64,000 bases of DNA from Fodinibacter sp963833495 (GCA_963833495.1 CAWHYJ010000020.1:124001-188000), one strand, 5' to 3'. Shown: positions 24,030-33,811, numbered from the stretch's first letter. The notes: generated by a model from the sequence alone, not told the origin. Program-made: numbers and translations.

Positions 24030-27000
24030 TCTCGTCGGCTCCGGGCAGGTCGGGCCACACCGTCTCGCCGGTTACGGCGTGGAAGAACGCCCCGCGCACC
24101 CGCTCCTCGGGCACCCCGCGCACCCGGGCCCACGCCAGCCGGTAGGCGGACAGCTGCAGCGCCCGGGCCGCTGCCCGTGCCCCGGTGGCCGGAGCGCCGG
24201 TCTTCCAGTCGACCACCACCCAGCCGGGCTCGCCGTCGGGGCCGACCTCCGCGAAGACCGCGTCGATCCTTCCACGCACCGCGATGCCGTCGACGACGGT
24301 CTCGACGCTGGTCTCGACCTCGACGGGGGCCCGGTCGGCCCACTCGCTGGCCAGGAAGCGCTCCTGCAGCGTGCCGAGGTCGGTGTCGGTCGCCTCCTCG
24401 TCGGCCGACCCGGGCAGCGCGTCGATGTCGACGAACGCCGCTCGTGAGTAGTGCTCCTCGACCCAGGCGTGGAAGGCGGTGCCCCGCCGGGCGGCCAGCG
24501 CCGGTGGGGTCGGCATCGGCCGGCGCAGGTCGAGCGTGAACCGCTCGGCGTCCTCGGCGAGCGACACCAGCGCCGAGGTGGACAGGTGCGCCGGCAGGTC
24601 GACGTCGACCGGGGCTCCGCTGCGGCGCCGGGCCCGCTCGTCGAGCAGCATCCGGATCTCGTCGTCCCACCGCCCGGCGGCCGGTGCGGCGCCCTGCGAA
24701 CCCGTGGCAACGGCATCCGCCATGGCGCCGGCGACCGCGCGGGCCGGCCCGAGCAGCGCCTCGCGACGCTCGCGGTGGTCGAGTGTCGGCCAGGCGACGC
24801 TGACCTCCTCGGCGGTGCGGGGGTTCTGCGGCTTCGGGTCGTCCAGGGGTGGCAGGTCGACCCACGGGCCGGGCGCGGCGACCAGCCCGGACGCCTGCAC
24901 CTCGTCGAGGAAGCGGGAGGTGATGCGCGGGGTGCTCGCCGTGCCCCAGACGTGGGCGGTGAGCAGCAGGTCGGTGCGCGCCCGGGTGACCGCGACGTAG
25001 GCCAGCCGGCGCTCCTCGACGATGCCGTGCGCGGCGACGGCCTCACGGAAGCGTTGGTGCTCGGTGGCCAGGTCGTCCCAACCGGTGTGCCCCGCCCAGG
25101 CGAAGCGCGGAAGGCCGTCGGCGTCGCCGCGCAGGTCGTAGGGCAGGGTGGCCAGCCCGGCCAGCCAGCCCTTGTCGGTGGGGGCCGGGTGCGCCCACCC
25201 GTCGTCGCGCAGTGAGGTGCGGGTGCCCGAGTGCGCGGGGAAGGACCCCTCGACCAGCCCCGGCACGGCCACGACGTCCCACTCCAGGCCCTTGGCCGCG
25301 TGGACCGTCATCACCTGCACGGCGTCGGTGCGGGCCTCGATCCAGCCGAGGTCGAGCCCGCGCTCCTCGTCGACCGCGGCGTCGAGCCACGCGAGGAACC
25401 CGCCGAGGGAGGCCCGGTCCGCGGACGCGGCGAAGGTGGCCGCGACGTCGGCGAAGGCGTCGAGGTGGGCCCGCGCCGCGCCGGGAGTCCACCCCGGTCG
25501 GGACAGCACCTCGATGTCGAGCCCGAGCGCGACCTCAGCCTCGGCGGACAACTCGGCCAGCCCCAACCCGGTGAGCGAGCGCAGCCGGCGCACCGCCGCC
25601 GCGAGGCCGGCGAGCCGCTCCAGGGCGAGCGGCCCGATCGACTGTCCCTCGTCACCGACCCAGGTCGCGGGCGGGAGGTCGTCGAGGGCCTCGACGATGC
25701 TCGAGCGGTCGCTCGCGTCGGGTGCCAGGTCGGCGCCCCGGCGGCGCCCGGTGCGCTGGCGGGCCCGGGCCCAGGCCCCGAGGCCGTCGAGGTCGGCGGC
25801 CCCGAGCCGGCACGACGGCCCGGTGAGCAGGCGCATCAGCCGGTCGCCCCGAGTGGGGTCCTGCACGACCCACAGCAGCGCGACGAGGTCGGCCACCTCG
25901 GGCGTGTGGAGCAGCCCGCCGAGGCCGACCACCTCGTAGGGGATGCCGCGCGCCTCGAGTGCCTCGACCACGGGGTCGAACTGAGAACGCTTGCGGCACA
26001 ACACCGCTGCGGTGTGTCGACCCGGCCGGGACCGGCGGTGCTGCACCCAGGCGGCGACGTGCGCGGCCTCCTCCTCGATCGTCGCGAGGCGCGCCGTGGC
26101 GACGTGTCCGCGACCGGCCTCGGCGCGTTCCGCCAGCGACGCGACCGGCACCCGGGTCGACCGGGTCAGGGGCTCGGCCACCAGGTTGGCGACGTCGAGC
26201 ACCGCCCGGTCGTTGCGCCAGCTCGTCGAGAGGGGCAGCACCAGGGCCGGGTCGGGGTCGACGAAGTCCTCGCGGAAGCGGTGCAGCGTGGTCGAGCTGG
26301 CGCCGCGCCAGCCGTAGATCGACTGGTGCGGGTCGCCGACGGCCGTGACCGGCACCGGGGCGCCAGGCGCCACGAAGAGCGAGCGCAGCAGCTGCAGCTG
26401 GGCCTCGGAGGTGTCCTGGAACTCGTCGAGAAGCACGGCCCGGAACCGGCCGCGCTCGGCCACCCCCACCTGCGGCACGGTGGTGGCGATGCGCGCGGCC
26501 AGTGCCACCTGGTCGGCGAAGTCCATGGCGTCGCGCTGGCGCTTGAGCTCGTGGTAGCGCTCGACCAGCGGCAGCACGGCCCGCCGCTCGCGGAGCACCG
26601 TGATGGCGTCGCGGACCTCGGAGGGGAAGGTGCGTCGCTTCGTGACCCCGCGCGGCACCGCCTCGAGCGCTTCCACGACGGCGTCGAGGTGCCGGGCGAC
26701 GGCGTCGACCCCGACGAGGTGCTCGGCCATCTCGCCGGCGAGGTCGACCACCGCGGTCGTCACGGTCGACTCCGCCTTCTCGACCCCGTCCATCGGGCCG
26801 TCCCACGACGCGACCGCCTCGTGGGCCACCTGCCAGGCCGCGGCTTCGCTGAGCAGCCGGCTCTCGGCCTCGACCCCGAGCCGCACACCGTGCTCACGCA
26901 CGATCCGGCCGGCATACGCGTGGTAGGTGGACACCGTGGGCACGTCGTCGAGCACCGCGGCGCCGTCGTCGCTGCTCGGCACCCAGAGACCCGCCTCGCG

Positions 27001-27324
27001 CAGGGCGGCCAACCGGGTCGTGAGCCGCTCGGACAGCTCGCCGGCGGCCTTGCGGGTGAAGGTGAGCCCGAGCACCTCGTCGGGACGCACCAGGTCGTTG
27101 GCGACGAGCCACACCACGCGCGCGGCCATCGTCTCGGTCTTGCCCGACCCGGCGCCGGCGACGACGAGAAGCGGGCGCAGCGGGGCCTCGATGACCGCCA
27201 CCTGCTCGGGCGTCGGCGCGTGCGACTGCCCGAGCGCACGCGCCAGCTCGACCGCCCCCCAGCGCAGGGCCCCGGGCGCCGCGTCGAGGGACAGCGTGCC
27301 GGATGCCGTGCCGTCGCCGCTCAC
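23995..27324 (-). CDS. adnB: AdnB, helicase-nuclease subunit of the AdnAB end-resection machine
   Basis: A 1109-residue UvrD-like motor fused to a RecB-type nuclease. Walker A GAGSGKT is at 57-63, the DExQ motif is in VLLDEFQDTSEAQLQLL, motif V/VI-like stretches are GLEWDVVAVPG and YVAVTRARTDLLL, and the nuclease motif GRIDAVF...VVVDWKTG is at about 1020-1043. With AdnA it forms the heterodimer that resects double-strand breaks in mycobacteria (the Rv3201c/Rv3202c position). Its GTG start overlaps the adnA stop as GTGA, as expected for a 1:1 complex. The Walker A is intact, so this is the active motor. Confidence 0.92.
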   Translation of the reverse strand: MSGDGTASGTLSLDAAPGALRWGAVELARALGQSHAPTPEQVAVIEAPLRPLLVVAGAGSGKTETMAARVVWLVANDLVRPDEVLGLTFTRKAAGELSERLTTRLAALREAGLWVPSSDDGAAVLDDVPTVSTYHAYAGRIVREHGVRLGVEAESRLLSEAAAWQVAHEAVASWDGPMDGVEKAESTVTTAVVDLAGEMAEHLVGVDAVARHLDAVVEALEAVPRGVTKRRTFPSEVRDAITVLRERRAVLPLVERYHELKRQRDAMDFADQVALAARIATTVPQVGVAERGRFRAVLLDEFQDTSEAQLQLLRSLFVAPGAPVPVTAVGDPHQSIYGWRGASSTTLHRFREDFVDPDPALVLPLSTSWRNDRAVLDVANLVAEPLTRSTRVPVASLAERAEAGRGHVATARLATIEEEAAHVAAWVQHRRSRPGRHTAAVLCRKRSQFDPVVEALEARGIPYEVVGLGGLLHTPEVADLVALLWVVQDPTRGDRLMRLLTGPSCRLGAADLDGLGAWARARQRTGRRRGADLAPDASDRSSIVEALDDLPPATWVGDEGQSIGPLALERLAGLAAAVRRLRSLTGLGLAELSAEAEVALGLDIEVLSRPGWTPGAARAHLDAFADVAATFAASADRASLGGFLAWLDAAVDEERGLDLGWIEARTDAVQVMTVHAAKGLEWDVVAVPGLVEGSFPAHSGTRTSLRDDGWAHPAPTDKGWLAGLATLPYDLRGDADGLPRFAWAGHTGWDDLATEHQRFREAVAAHGIVEERRLAYVAVTRARTDLLLTAHVWGTASTPRITSRFLDEVQASGLVAAPGPWVDLPPLDDPKPQNPRTAEEVSVAWPTLDHRERREALLGPARAVAGAMADAVATGSQGAAPAAGRWDDEIRMLLDERARRRSGAPVDVDLPAHLSTSALVSLAEDAERFTLDLRRPMPTPPALAARRGTAFHAWVEEHYSRAAFVDIDALPGSADEEATDTDLGTLQERFLASEWADRAPVEVETSVETVVDGIAVRGRIDAVFAEVGPDGEPGWVVVDWKTGAPATGARAAARALQLSAYRLAWARVRGVPEERVRGAFFHAVTGETVWPDLPGADEITRVLRAARPT

Positions 27325-30300
27325 AGCCGCCTCCCCTCCGCGTAGGCCGGGCAGGAGTCCTTCACCTGGCAGGTGCCGCACTGCGGGCCCGGGGTCGCCG
27401 CGAAGACCGTGCCCGCCATGCCCTCGGCGACCTCGTCGACGAGGTCGCGCGCCCAGGTCGGCTCGTCGTCGGTCTCGAGTGGCGGCTGCAGCTGGAGGCT
27501 GGTGCTCTTCGCCGCCGCGGCCCGGCCGAGCTGGAGCAGGGCCGCGCCGCCGGAGCGGTGGCCGTACTGCGCGAACGCGCCCTCCTCGACGGCGAGCTGG
27601 TAGGCGCCGAGCTGGCCATGCCGGCGCACCTCGTCGACCGTGGGCTTGCTGGCCCCGGTCTTGAGGTCGACGACCCGCACCCGGCCTGCGGCATCGACCT
27701 CGATGCGGTCGACCTGGCCGGTGACGACGGCGCGACCCAGCGCCACCCGGATGCGCTCCTCGGAGGCGGCCTTGCGCCACCCCACGGCCGCCGACTCGCT
27801 GAGGTGGCGGGCCAGCCGGGTCGTCATCGCCTGCGCCCGGCCGAGGTCGCGCCGGCTGAGCCAGCCCGGGGCGAGCCCCAGGCGTCCCCAGCGGGACTCG
27901 AGCTCCGCGGCATACGTGGCCGCGTCGGTGTCGCCGAGGTCGTGGGCGACCTCGTGCACCAGCGTGCCGATGTCCTGGGCGCCCATCGAGGGCCCGTCAC
28001 CGCCGGCGGCCCGCAGCACCCACTGGAGGCGGCACTTGCCGAAGTGGTCGATGGTCGACGGCGAGACCGACACCGCCGCCCCGGCGGCACGACGAGGCCG
28101 GTCGTCGCTGACGTCGCGCAGGGACCACCACTGGGCCGGGTCGGCGCCCGGAACCCGGTGTGCCGCAAGCGTGGCCAGAGCGGTGACGGCTGCACCGCGG
28201 GTGGCGGCGTCGGGCCCGGCGACCTCTCGCCGCAGCTCGGCGACGAGGCCGGGCAGCGTCAGCGGACGGGCGACGTCGGTGAAGGGCCGGTCGTAGGGCA
28301 GCGGGTCGACGACGTCGAGGAACGGCGAGGGCTGCTCGTCGTCGCTGCGGACGGCCGTGACGACGAGCAGCCGGCGGGCCCTGGTGACCGCGACGTGGAA
28401 GAGCCGGGTCTCGTCGTGCCGCACCTGCGCGCGCGCCGCGCGAGGGTCGCCCCCACGGCCGGTGACCAGGTCGACGAGGTCGGTCGACCCGAGCAGCGAG
28501 CCGCGCAGCCGCAGGTCGGGCCAGACCCCCTCCTGCACCCCCGCCACCACGACGAGGTCCCACTCGAGCCCGGCGGATGCCGCGGGCGTCACCAGGGCGA
28601 CCGACTCTCCGGCCGGGGCGCGGGCGACGAGGGTGTCTCCCGCGACGTCCTGGCCCAGCACGTGGTCGAGGAAGTCGGCGGGTGAGGCGCCGGGCAGCCG
28701 GTCGACGAAGCGGGCGGCGGCGTCGAACAGGCCGAGCACGGCGTCGAGGTCACGGTCGGCCCGACCGCCGCCGGGGCCGCCGGCCAGCGCCGTGTCGCGC
28801 CACGGACCGGCCAGGCCGCTGGCACTCCACATCCGCCAGAGCACCACCTCGACCCCCTCACCGTCGCGCAGGGCGTCGACCGCCGCCGCGAGGACGCGGT
28901 GGGTGCGCCGGGCGGATGACGCCTCCGGGCCGATGCGGTCGAGCGGGAACGGGTTGAGCACGACCTCGGCGAGCAGCACGTCGCTGGGACGCCCACCGCC
29001 GTCGTCGAGCTCGAGGCGCCGCAGCGAGCGGCGCAGCCGGCGCAGCTGCACGGCATCCGCGCCGCCGACCGGTGACGTGAGCACGTCGACCACGTCGGCG
29101 GGGTCGAGCTGCTCGGCGCCGGCGACGACGTCGAGGGCGCAGCGCAGCAGGGTGAGGAAGGGGCGCACGGCCGCCTCGTCGCGCACCGGGAGATCGGCGG
29201 TGGCGGTGTCGACCGGCACCCCGGCGCTGCGCAGCACCCGGCGCAGGGTGGCCGTGCGGCCGCCGCCACGCACGACGACCGCCATCCGCGACCAGGGCAC
29301 GCCGTCGAGCAGGTGGGCGGCGCGCAGCCGGCCGGCGACGTAGCCGGCCTCCTGCGCCGCGGTGCGCAGCAGGTGCGCCTCGACCTGGCCGCCGGGCCCG
29401 GCCGGCTCGACCCGACGGTGGGCGGCGCCCCCCACCACGCCGACGTGCGCGGCCACCCGGGCGGCGGCGTCGAACACCAGGCCGGCGCACCGGTACGACG
29501 TGGAGAGCAAACGGGTGGGGGCGTCGGGCCAGCTGGTGACGAACAGGCGCGGGTCGGCGCCGCGGAAGGTCTGGGTGGCGGCGTCGGGGTCGCCGAGCAG
29601 CACGAGGTCGACACCACCGCCGGCGACGACCACCTGGAGCAGCCGCAGGGCGGCCGGCGTGAGCTCCTGGGCGTCGTCGACGACGACGAGGCGCAGCCCC
29701 GACCGCAGCCGGTCGAGCGCGTCGAGGTCGGTCTCGAGGTGGTCGGCAGCCGCGCCGAGGATCCAGGCGGGGTCGAAGGCCCCCGGGGCCGACAGGGCGG
29801 TGACCTCGTCGTACTCGCGGAGCACGTGGGCGGCCGCGACCCACTCGGGGCGGTCGTGGGCGGCGCCGAGCCGGGCGAGGTCCTCGGGGTCCAGGCCCAG
29901 CTCGACGGCCCGCATCAGCAGGTCGCGCAGCTCGCTCCGGAAGGTGCGGGTGGGCAGGGCGAGGTGCAGGGACGGCGGCCACGGAGGTGCCGACGCCTCC
30001 CCCGCCGCGTGCCCGGCGAGCAGCTCGCCGAGGATGACGTCCTGCTCGGGGCCGCTGAGCAGGCGCGGCGTGGGGTCGCCGGCCAGCGCCGCCGCTTCGC
30101 GCAGGATGCCGAAGCCGAGCGACTGGTGGGTGCGGGCCAGCGGCGTGGTGGTGGTGCCGCCGAGCCGGGCGGTGACGGCGTCGCGCAGCCTGGCGGCCGC
30201 GAGCCGGGTCGGCGCGAGCAGGAGGCAGCCGTCGGCCGCCGCATCGCCCCGCTCGACCCGCTCGGCCACCAGCTCGACGGCCACGGTGGACAGGCCGGTG

Positions 30301-30416
30301 CCCGGGGCGCCCAGCACCCGCAGCAGCGGCCCGCGGTGCTCGACCACTGCGCGCTGGCTCGCGTCGAGCACCGGGACGTGCGGCGCGACGGGAGCCGGAC
30401 GGCGGAGGACGAGCAC
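27321..30416 (-). CDS. adnA: AdnA, partner helicase-nuclease subunit
   Basis: A 1031-residue protein with an N-terminal UvrD-like domain and a C-terminal RecB/Cas4-type nuclease. The Walker A reads GAPGTGLST (36-44), with Leu in place of the catalytic Lys, and the DExQ motif is VDDAQEL, so the motor looks vestigial. The nuclease has GQVDRIEV and VVDLKTGAS, plus four Cys (one in FGKCRLQW, three in the C-terminal QCGTCQVKDSCPA) suited to an iron-sulfur staple. GTG 30416 is the first codon of the frame with family-like sequence. It is the first gene of the adnA-adnB operon. Confidence 0.9.
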   Translation of the reverse strand: MLVLRRPAPVAPHVPVLDASQRAVVEHRGPLLRVLGAPGTGLSTVAVELVAERVERGDAAADGCLLLAPTRLAAARLRDAVTARLGGTTTTPLARTHQSLGFGILREAAALAGDPTPRLLSGPEQDVILGELLAGHAAGEASAPPWPPSLHLALPTRTFRSELRDLLMRAVELGLDPEDLARLGAAHDRPEWVAAAHVLREYDEVTALSAPGAFDPAWILGAAADHLETDLDALDRLRSGLRLVVVDDAQELTPAALRLLQVVVAGGGVDLVLLGDPDAATQTFRGADPRLFVTSWPDAPTRLLSTSYRCAGLVFDAAARVAAHVGVVGGAAHRRVEPAGPGGQVEAHLLRTAAQEAGYVAGRLRAAHLLDGVPWSRMAVVVRGGGRTATLRRVLRSAGVPVDTATADLPVRDEAAVRPFLTLLRCALDVVAGAEQLDPADVVDVLTSPVGGADAVQLRRLRRSLRRLELDDGGGRPSDVLLAEVVLNPFPLDRIGPEASSARRTHRVLAAAVDALRDGEGVEVVLWRMWSASGLAGPWRDTALAGGPGGGRADRDLDAVLGLFDAAARFVDRLPGASPADFLDHVLGQDVAGDTLVARAPAGESVALVTPAASAGLEWDLVVVAGVQEGVWPDLRLRGSLLGSTDLVDLVTGRGGDPRAARAQVRHDETRLFHVAVTRARRLLVVTAVRSDDEQPSPFLDVVDPLPYDRPFTDVARPLTLPGLVAELRREVAGPDAATRGAAVTALATLAAHRVPGADPAQWWSLRDVSDDRPRRAAGAAVSVSPSTIDHFGKCRLQWVLRAAGGDGPSMGAQDIGTLVHEVAHDLGDTDAATYAAELESRWGRLGLAPGWLSRRDLGRAQAMTTRLARHLSESAAVGWRKAASEERIRVALGRAVVTGQVDRIEVDAAGRVRVVDLKTGASKPTVDEVRRHGQLGAYQLAVEEGAFAQYGHRSGGAALLQLGRAAAAKSTSLQLQPPLETDDEPTWARDLVDEVAEGMAGTVFAATPGPQCGTCQVKDSCPAYAEGRRL

Positions 30417-30525
30417 CCGTGAATCCCATCACGCGCCCCCGACACCCCGCCGCCCGACCCGCGGCCGTTGACCGTCCGGCAGGGGCGCGTCCAGACTCGT
30501 CCTACGCGGCCGAGAGGGGGACGGC

Positions 30526-31563
30526 ATGGCCGAGGACGTGGCACCGGCGAGCGCCTGGGAGGCCTTCGGGCCGGCCTACGCGGGGTGGCAGCTCGTCCAA
30601 CGGCTGGTCGTGGGAGAGCGCAGCGGCCTGCTCGCCGCGCTGTGCGCAGGCTCCGGCACGGCGGCCGAGATCGCCGACCGCGCCGGTACCGACCCGCGCC
30701 TCACCCTGGAGTGGCTGCGCGTCATGACGGTCGGCGGCCTCAGCGACTTCCGCGACGGCGTCTTCGTCGCGAGCCCCGACCTGGCGGAGCTGCACGAGGT
30801 CCCCGGCATCGACTCGCCGGTCGGCATCGTCTCGGAGGCGCTGGACCGGCTGCCGGACCTGGTCGACGCCCTCACCACGGCGGTCCGGACCGGCGGCGGC
30901 GTCGCCCCGCAGGTCTACGGGTCGGCGCCCACTCGGCTGCAGAACCTGTTCTCGACGATGGAGACCGCGCCGCACCTGGTGCCCGACCTGCTCACCCCGG
31001 TCGACGGCCTCGTCGAGCGCCTCGAGCGGGGATGCCGGGTCCTCGAGGTCGGCTGCGGCGCCGGGTGGGCGCTGGAGACCCTTGCCGACGCGTTCCCCGC
31101 AGCCACCTTCACAGGCGTCGACCTCGACGAGCTGGCGCTCACGATGGCAGAAGGGCGCCTGCGCCGGTTCGGTCCACGGGTGGTGACCAGGTCGCTCGAC
31201 GTGATGGACGTCGAGCCCGGCTCGGCCGACATCGTCCTGGCCATGGACCTCGTCCACGACCTTCCCGACCCGCTCGGTGCGCTGGTGGTGGTGCGCCGCG
31301 CCCTGGCCGCGGACGGCATCCTCGTCGTCGTCGAGGCGGAGGCCACCGGCGACTTCACCGTCGACCGGCACGGGCCGCTGGGGTGGCAGTACAGCCCGAG
31401 CTTCTCCCGGTGCATCCCGGTGAGCCAGCACGCCGGTGGGCAGGGGCTCGGTGCGATGTGGGGCCGCGAGGCTGCTCTGGACCTGCTGCACCGAGCCGGC
31501 TTCGACCGGGTCGACACGCACACCACCCCGGTGCACTCGACGGTCTTCGCGTGCCGCGCCTGA
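30526..31563 (+). CDS. class I SAM-dependent methyltransferase with winged-helix N-terminus
   Basis: A 345-residue methyltransferase. Residues 15-80 form a winged-helix segment (AAEIADRAGTDPRLTLEWLR), the SAM motif VLEVGCGAGWALE is at about 170-182, and VDLDELAL and DIVLAMDLVHDLPDP follow. The middle (STMETAPHLVPDLLTPVDG) resembles the helical cap of rebeccamycin- or S20-type methyltransferases. The substrate is unknown. ATG 30526 has a GAGAGGGGGA site. It is divergent from adnA and convergent with the moeZ-like gene, with only 2 bases between stops. Confidence 0.75.
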   Translation: MAEDVAPASAWEAFGPAYAGWQLVQRLVVGERSGLLAALCAGSGTAAEIADRAGTDPRLTLEWLRVMTVGGLSDFRDGVFVASPDLAELHEVPGIDSPVGIVSEALDRLPDLVDALTTAVRTGGGVAPQVYGSAPTRLQNLFSTMETAPHLVPDLLTPVDGLVERLERGCRVLEVGCGAGWALETLADAFPAATFTGVDLDELALTMAEGRLRRFGPRVVTRSLDVMDVEPGSADIVLAMDLVHDLPDPLGALVVVRRALAADGILVVVEAEATGDFTVDRHGPLGWQYSPSFSRCIPVSQHAGGQGLGAMWGREAALDLLHRAGFDRVDTHTTPVHSTVFACRA

Positions 31564-31565
31564 CC

Positions 31566-32756
31566 TCAGTACGACGGGAGGGTGGGGTCGACCTGCGCGA
31601 CCCAGGCGAGGATGCCGCCCTCGACGTCCACCGCGTCGACGCCGCGTGCGCGCAGCAGGTCGACCGCCTCGGCCGAGCGGCCGCCCGACTTGCAGTGGAC
31701 GTAGAACCGGCGGCCGGGCACCAGCCCGGGCACCTCGGCACCTGCGCGCAGGTCACCGATGGGGAGCCACGCCGCCCCGGGCAGCGCCACGACGGCCCGC
31801 TCACCCTCCTCGCGCACGTCGAGCAGCACGGCCGCCCCGCCCTCGAGCGTCCCCGCGTCGAGCAGCCCCTTGAGCTCGAGAACGCTGATGCTCGGCCGGT
31901 CGGCGAGCGGAGTGCCCGCGGGCGGCCCGGCCTCCGGGACGGACGTGGCCCACCCGAGCGGGCGGGTGAGGTCGGCACCCGAGCCGCACACCCGGCATCC
32001 GGGGTCGGCGGTGACGGGCAGGGTGTCCCAGGTCTGGCGCAGCGCGTCGTGCACGAGCAGTCGCCCCACCAACGGCTCCCCGATGCCGGCCACGAGCTTG
32101 ACCGCCTCGGTCGCCATGACCGACCCGATGCTGGCGCACACCGCACCGAGCACGCCGCCGACGGCGCACGACGGCACGGCATCCGGCGGCGGTTGGGAGG
32201 GGAAGACACACGCGTAGCAGGGGCCCTCGCCCGCCCACCACACCGACACCTGCCCGTCGAAGCGGAAGACCGAACCCCACACGTGCGGCACTGCGAGCCG
32301 GGCGCAGGCGTCCCCGACGAGGTAGCGGGTGGGGAAGTTGTCGGCGCCGTCGAGCACGAGGTCGTAGTCGGCGACCACGTCCAGCGCGGTGGCCTCGTCG
32401 AGGCGTTCGGAATGCTGCACGACCTCGGTGCTCGGGCTGATGGCGTGCACGGCGTCGGCCGCGGATGCCGTCTTGGGCCGCCCGACGTCGGCCACCCCGT
32501 GCACCACCTGGCGCTGGAGGTTGGTGGTGTCCACGACGTCGTCGTCGACCACGCCGATCGTGCCCACCCCGGCGGCGGCCAGGTAGAGCAGCGCCGGCGA
32601 CCCCAGCCCTCCGGCCCCCACGACCAGCACGCGCGCGGCCCGCAGCCGGCGCTGCCCGAGGGAGCCGAGGTCCGGCAGCAGCAGGTGTCGCGCGTAGCGC
32701 GTGCGCTCCTGCGCCGTGAGCTCCGCGCCCGGCGGCACCAGCGGGGGTCGTGCCAT
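31566..32756 (-). CDS. moeZ: MoeZ/MoeB-type adenylyltransferase with rhodanese domain
   Basis: A 396-residue E1-like protein that adenylates and then sulfurates the C-terminus of MoaD-type sulfur carriers. The ATP-binding loop is VVGAGGLGSPALLYL (about 46-60), the zinc Cys pairs are CYAC and CRVC, the catalytic Cys lies in VPSCAVGGVLG, and a C-terminal rhodanese domain has the active loop CKSGGRS (about 345-351). MoeZ may also serve other sulfur carriers such as CysO. It pairs functionally with moaE at 11565. ATG 32756 has TAGGGT 6 bases upstream (leaderless). It matches the Rv3206c position. Confidence 0.92.
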   Translation of the reverse strand: MARPPLVPPGAELTAQERTRYARHLLLPDLGSLGQRRLRAARVLVVGAGGLGSPALLYLAAAGVGTIGVVDDDVVDTTNLQRQVVHGVADVGRPKTASAADAVHAISPSTEVVQHSERLDEATALDVVADYDLVLDGADNFPTRYLVGDACARLAVPHVWGSVFRFDGQVSVWWAGEGPCYACVFPSQPPPDAVPSCAVGGVLGAVCASIGSVMATEAVKLVAGIGEPLVGRLLVHDALRQTWDTLPVTADPGCRVCGSGADLTRPLGWATSVPEAGPPAGTPLADRPSISVLELKGLLDAGTLEGGAAVLLDVREEGERAVVALPGAAWLPIGDLRAGAEVPGLVPGRRFYVHCKSGGRSAEAVDLLRARGVDAVDVEGGILAWVAQVDPTLPSY

Positions 32757-32762
32757 GGCGCG

Positions 32763-32768
32763 ACCCTA
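32763..32768 (-). promoter_or_regulatory. -10 element of moeZ (leaderless)
   Basis: TAGGGT, 6 bases before ATG 32756. Confidence 0.5.
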
Positions 32769-32813
32769 ACAACCCGCATGCGGCGCATCCGGGTCGCGGC
32801 GGTTACTGGTCCG

Positions 32814-32819
32814 TAGGAT
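32814..32819 (+). promoter_or_regulatory. -10 element of the TetR gene
   Basis: TAGGAT about 27 bases before ATG 32847. Unlike the neighbours this transcript would have a short leader with an AGAAGGA ribosome site. Confidence 0.4.
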
Positions 32820-32846
32820 GCTGCGTACCCCGGCAGAAGGACTCGG

Positions 32847-33467
32847 ATGACCAGCACGCAGACCACCCCCCGCGGACAGCGGATGCCGCGCAGCGAGCGT
32901 CGCGCGCAGCTGCTCGACGCCGCCCAGGCCGTCTTCGTCCAGTCCGGTTACCACGCCGCGGCGATGGACGAGATCGCCGACCGGGCGGGAGTGTCCAAGC
33001 CGGTGCTCTACCAGCACTTCCCGGGCAAGCTCGACCTCTACCTCGCCCTGCTCGACAAGCACTGCGACACCCTGGAGTCCCTCGTGCGGGCGGCGCTGGA
33101 GGTCGGGGGCGACAACGAGGTGCGGGTCCAGCGCACGGTGGCCGCCTACTTCGAGTTCGTCACCAGCGAGGGCGCGGCCTTCCGGATGGTCTTCGAGAGC
33201 GACCTCACCAGCGTCCCCCAGGTGCGCTCCCGCCTCGACGCGCTCGAGATGAACTGCGCGGAGGCGATCGCCGAGGTCATCGCCGAGGACACCGGGGCCG
33301 ACGACGAGCGCGCCCTGATGCTCGGTTCGGCGCTGGCGGGCATGGCCCAGGTGGCCGCCCGGCACTGGCTGGCCCAGGGCGGCGACGCGCCCGAGCCCGA
33401 GGCCGCCGCGATGATCAGCGCCCTCGCCTGGCGGGGGCTGGGGTCGTTCCCCAAGGTCGAGTCCTGA
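32847..33467 (+). CDS. TetR/AcrR family transcriptional regulator
   Basis: A 206-residue regulator with the N-terminal helix-turn-helix RAQLLDAAQAVFVQSGYHAA, then MDEIADRAGVSKPVLYQHF (about residues 19-58), and a helical ligand domain (FRMVFESDLTSVPQVRSRL). The same TetR sits next to the DUF3107 gene in mycobacteria (Rv3208), so it is a core rather than accessory regulator. Ligand and targets are unknown. It is divergent from moeZ. ATG 32847 has AGAAGGACTC upstream. A hairpin follows its stop. Confidence 0.88.
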   Translation: MTSTQTTPRGQRMPRSERRAQLLDAAQAVFVQSGYHAAAMDEIADRAGVSKPVLYQHFPGKLDLYLALLDKHCDTLESLVRAALEVGGDNEVRVQRTVAAYFEFVTSEGAAFRMVFESDLTSVPQVRSRLDALEMNCAEAIAEVIAEDTGADDERALMLGSALAGMAQVAARHWLAQGGDAPEPEAAAMISALAWRGLGSFPKVES

Positions 33468-33472
33468 CCCCA

Positions 33473-33508
33473 CGGCATCCGCCACGTGTTCGCTCGTGGC
33501 GGATGCCG
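33473..33508. terminator. hairpin after the TetR gene
   Basis: CGGCATCCGCCACG (33473-33486) and CGTGGCGGATGCCG (33495-33508) pair perfectly over 8 bases. The stem is built from the GGCATCC word that is frequent in this DNA. There is no T-run. Confidence 0.6.
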
Positions 33509-33589
33509 GAATGCCTCCCGCCGAGCGCGGGTTAGCCTGAGCCCGAGAGCGCGGACCGGTCCGCGCCCCACGATGAAAGGTGTGCACCC

Positions 33590-33811
33590 GTGGAGGTCAC
33601 CATCGGCGTCCAGAACGTCGCTCGCGAGCTGACGCTCGAGACCGACTCCCCCACCTCTGAGGTCACCGCGGCCGTCGAGGCCGCGCTCGCCGACGGGGGC
33701 GTGCTTCGCCTCATCGACAACCGCGGGCGCTCCGTGTTCGTGCCGGCCGGTGTCATCGGCTGGGTGCAGGTCGGCGACTCCGAGAAGGGCCGGGTCGGCT
33801 TCACCCCGTGA
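33590..33811 (+). CDS. DUF3107 family protein (TB9.4-like)
   Basis: A 73-residue protein that begins MEVTIGVQNVARELTLETD and contains LIDNRGRSVFVPAGVIGWV. It is the actinobacterial DUF3107/TB9.4 family (Rv3208A position), strongly conserved, small, soluble and of unknown function. Start GTG 33590 has GAAAGG about 8 bases upstream. A TAGCCT -10 candidate lies at 33533-33538. It is probably transcribed alone. Confidence 0.88.
   Translation: MEVTIGVQNVARELTLETDSPTSEVTAAVEAALADGGVLRLIDNRGRSVFVPAGVIGWVQVGDSEKGRVGFTP

Noticed and set aside
25231..27345. 704-residue plus-strand frame over adnB
   Set aside because: Antisense shadow of a clear helicase-nuclease.
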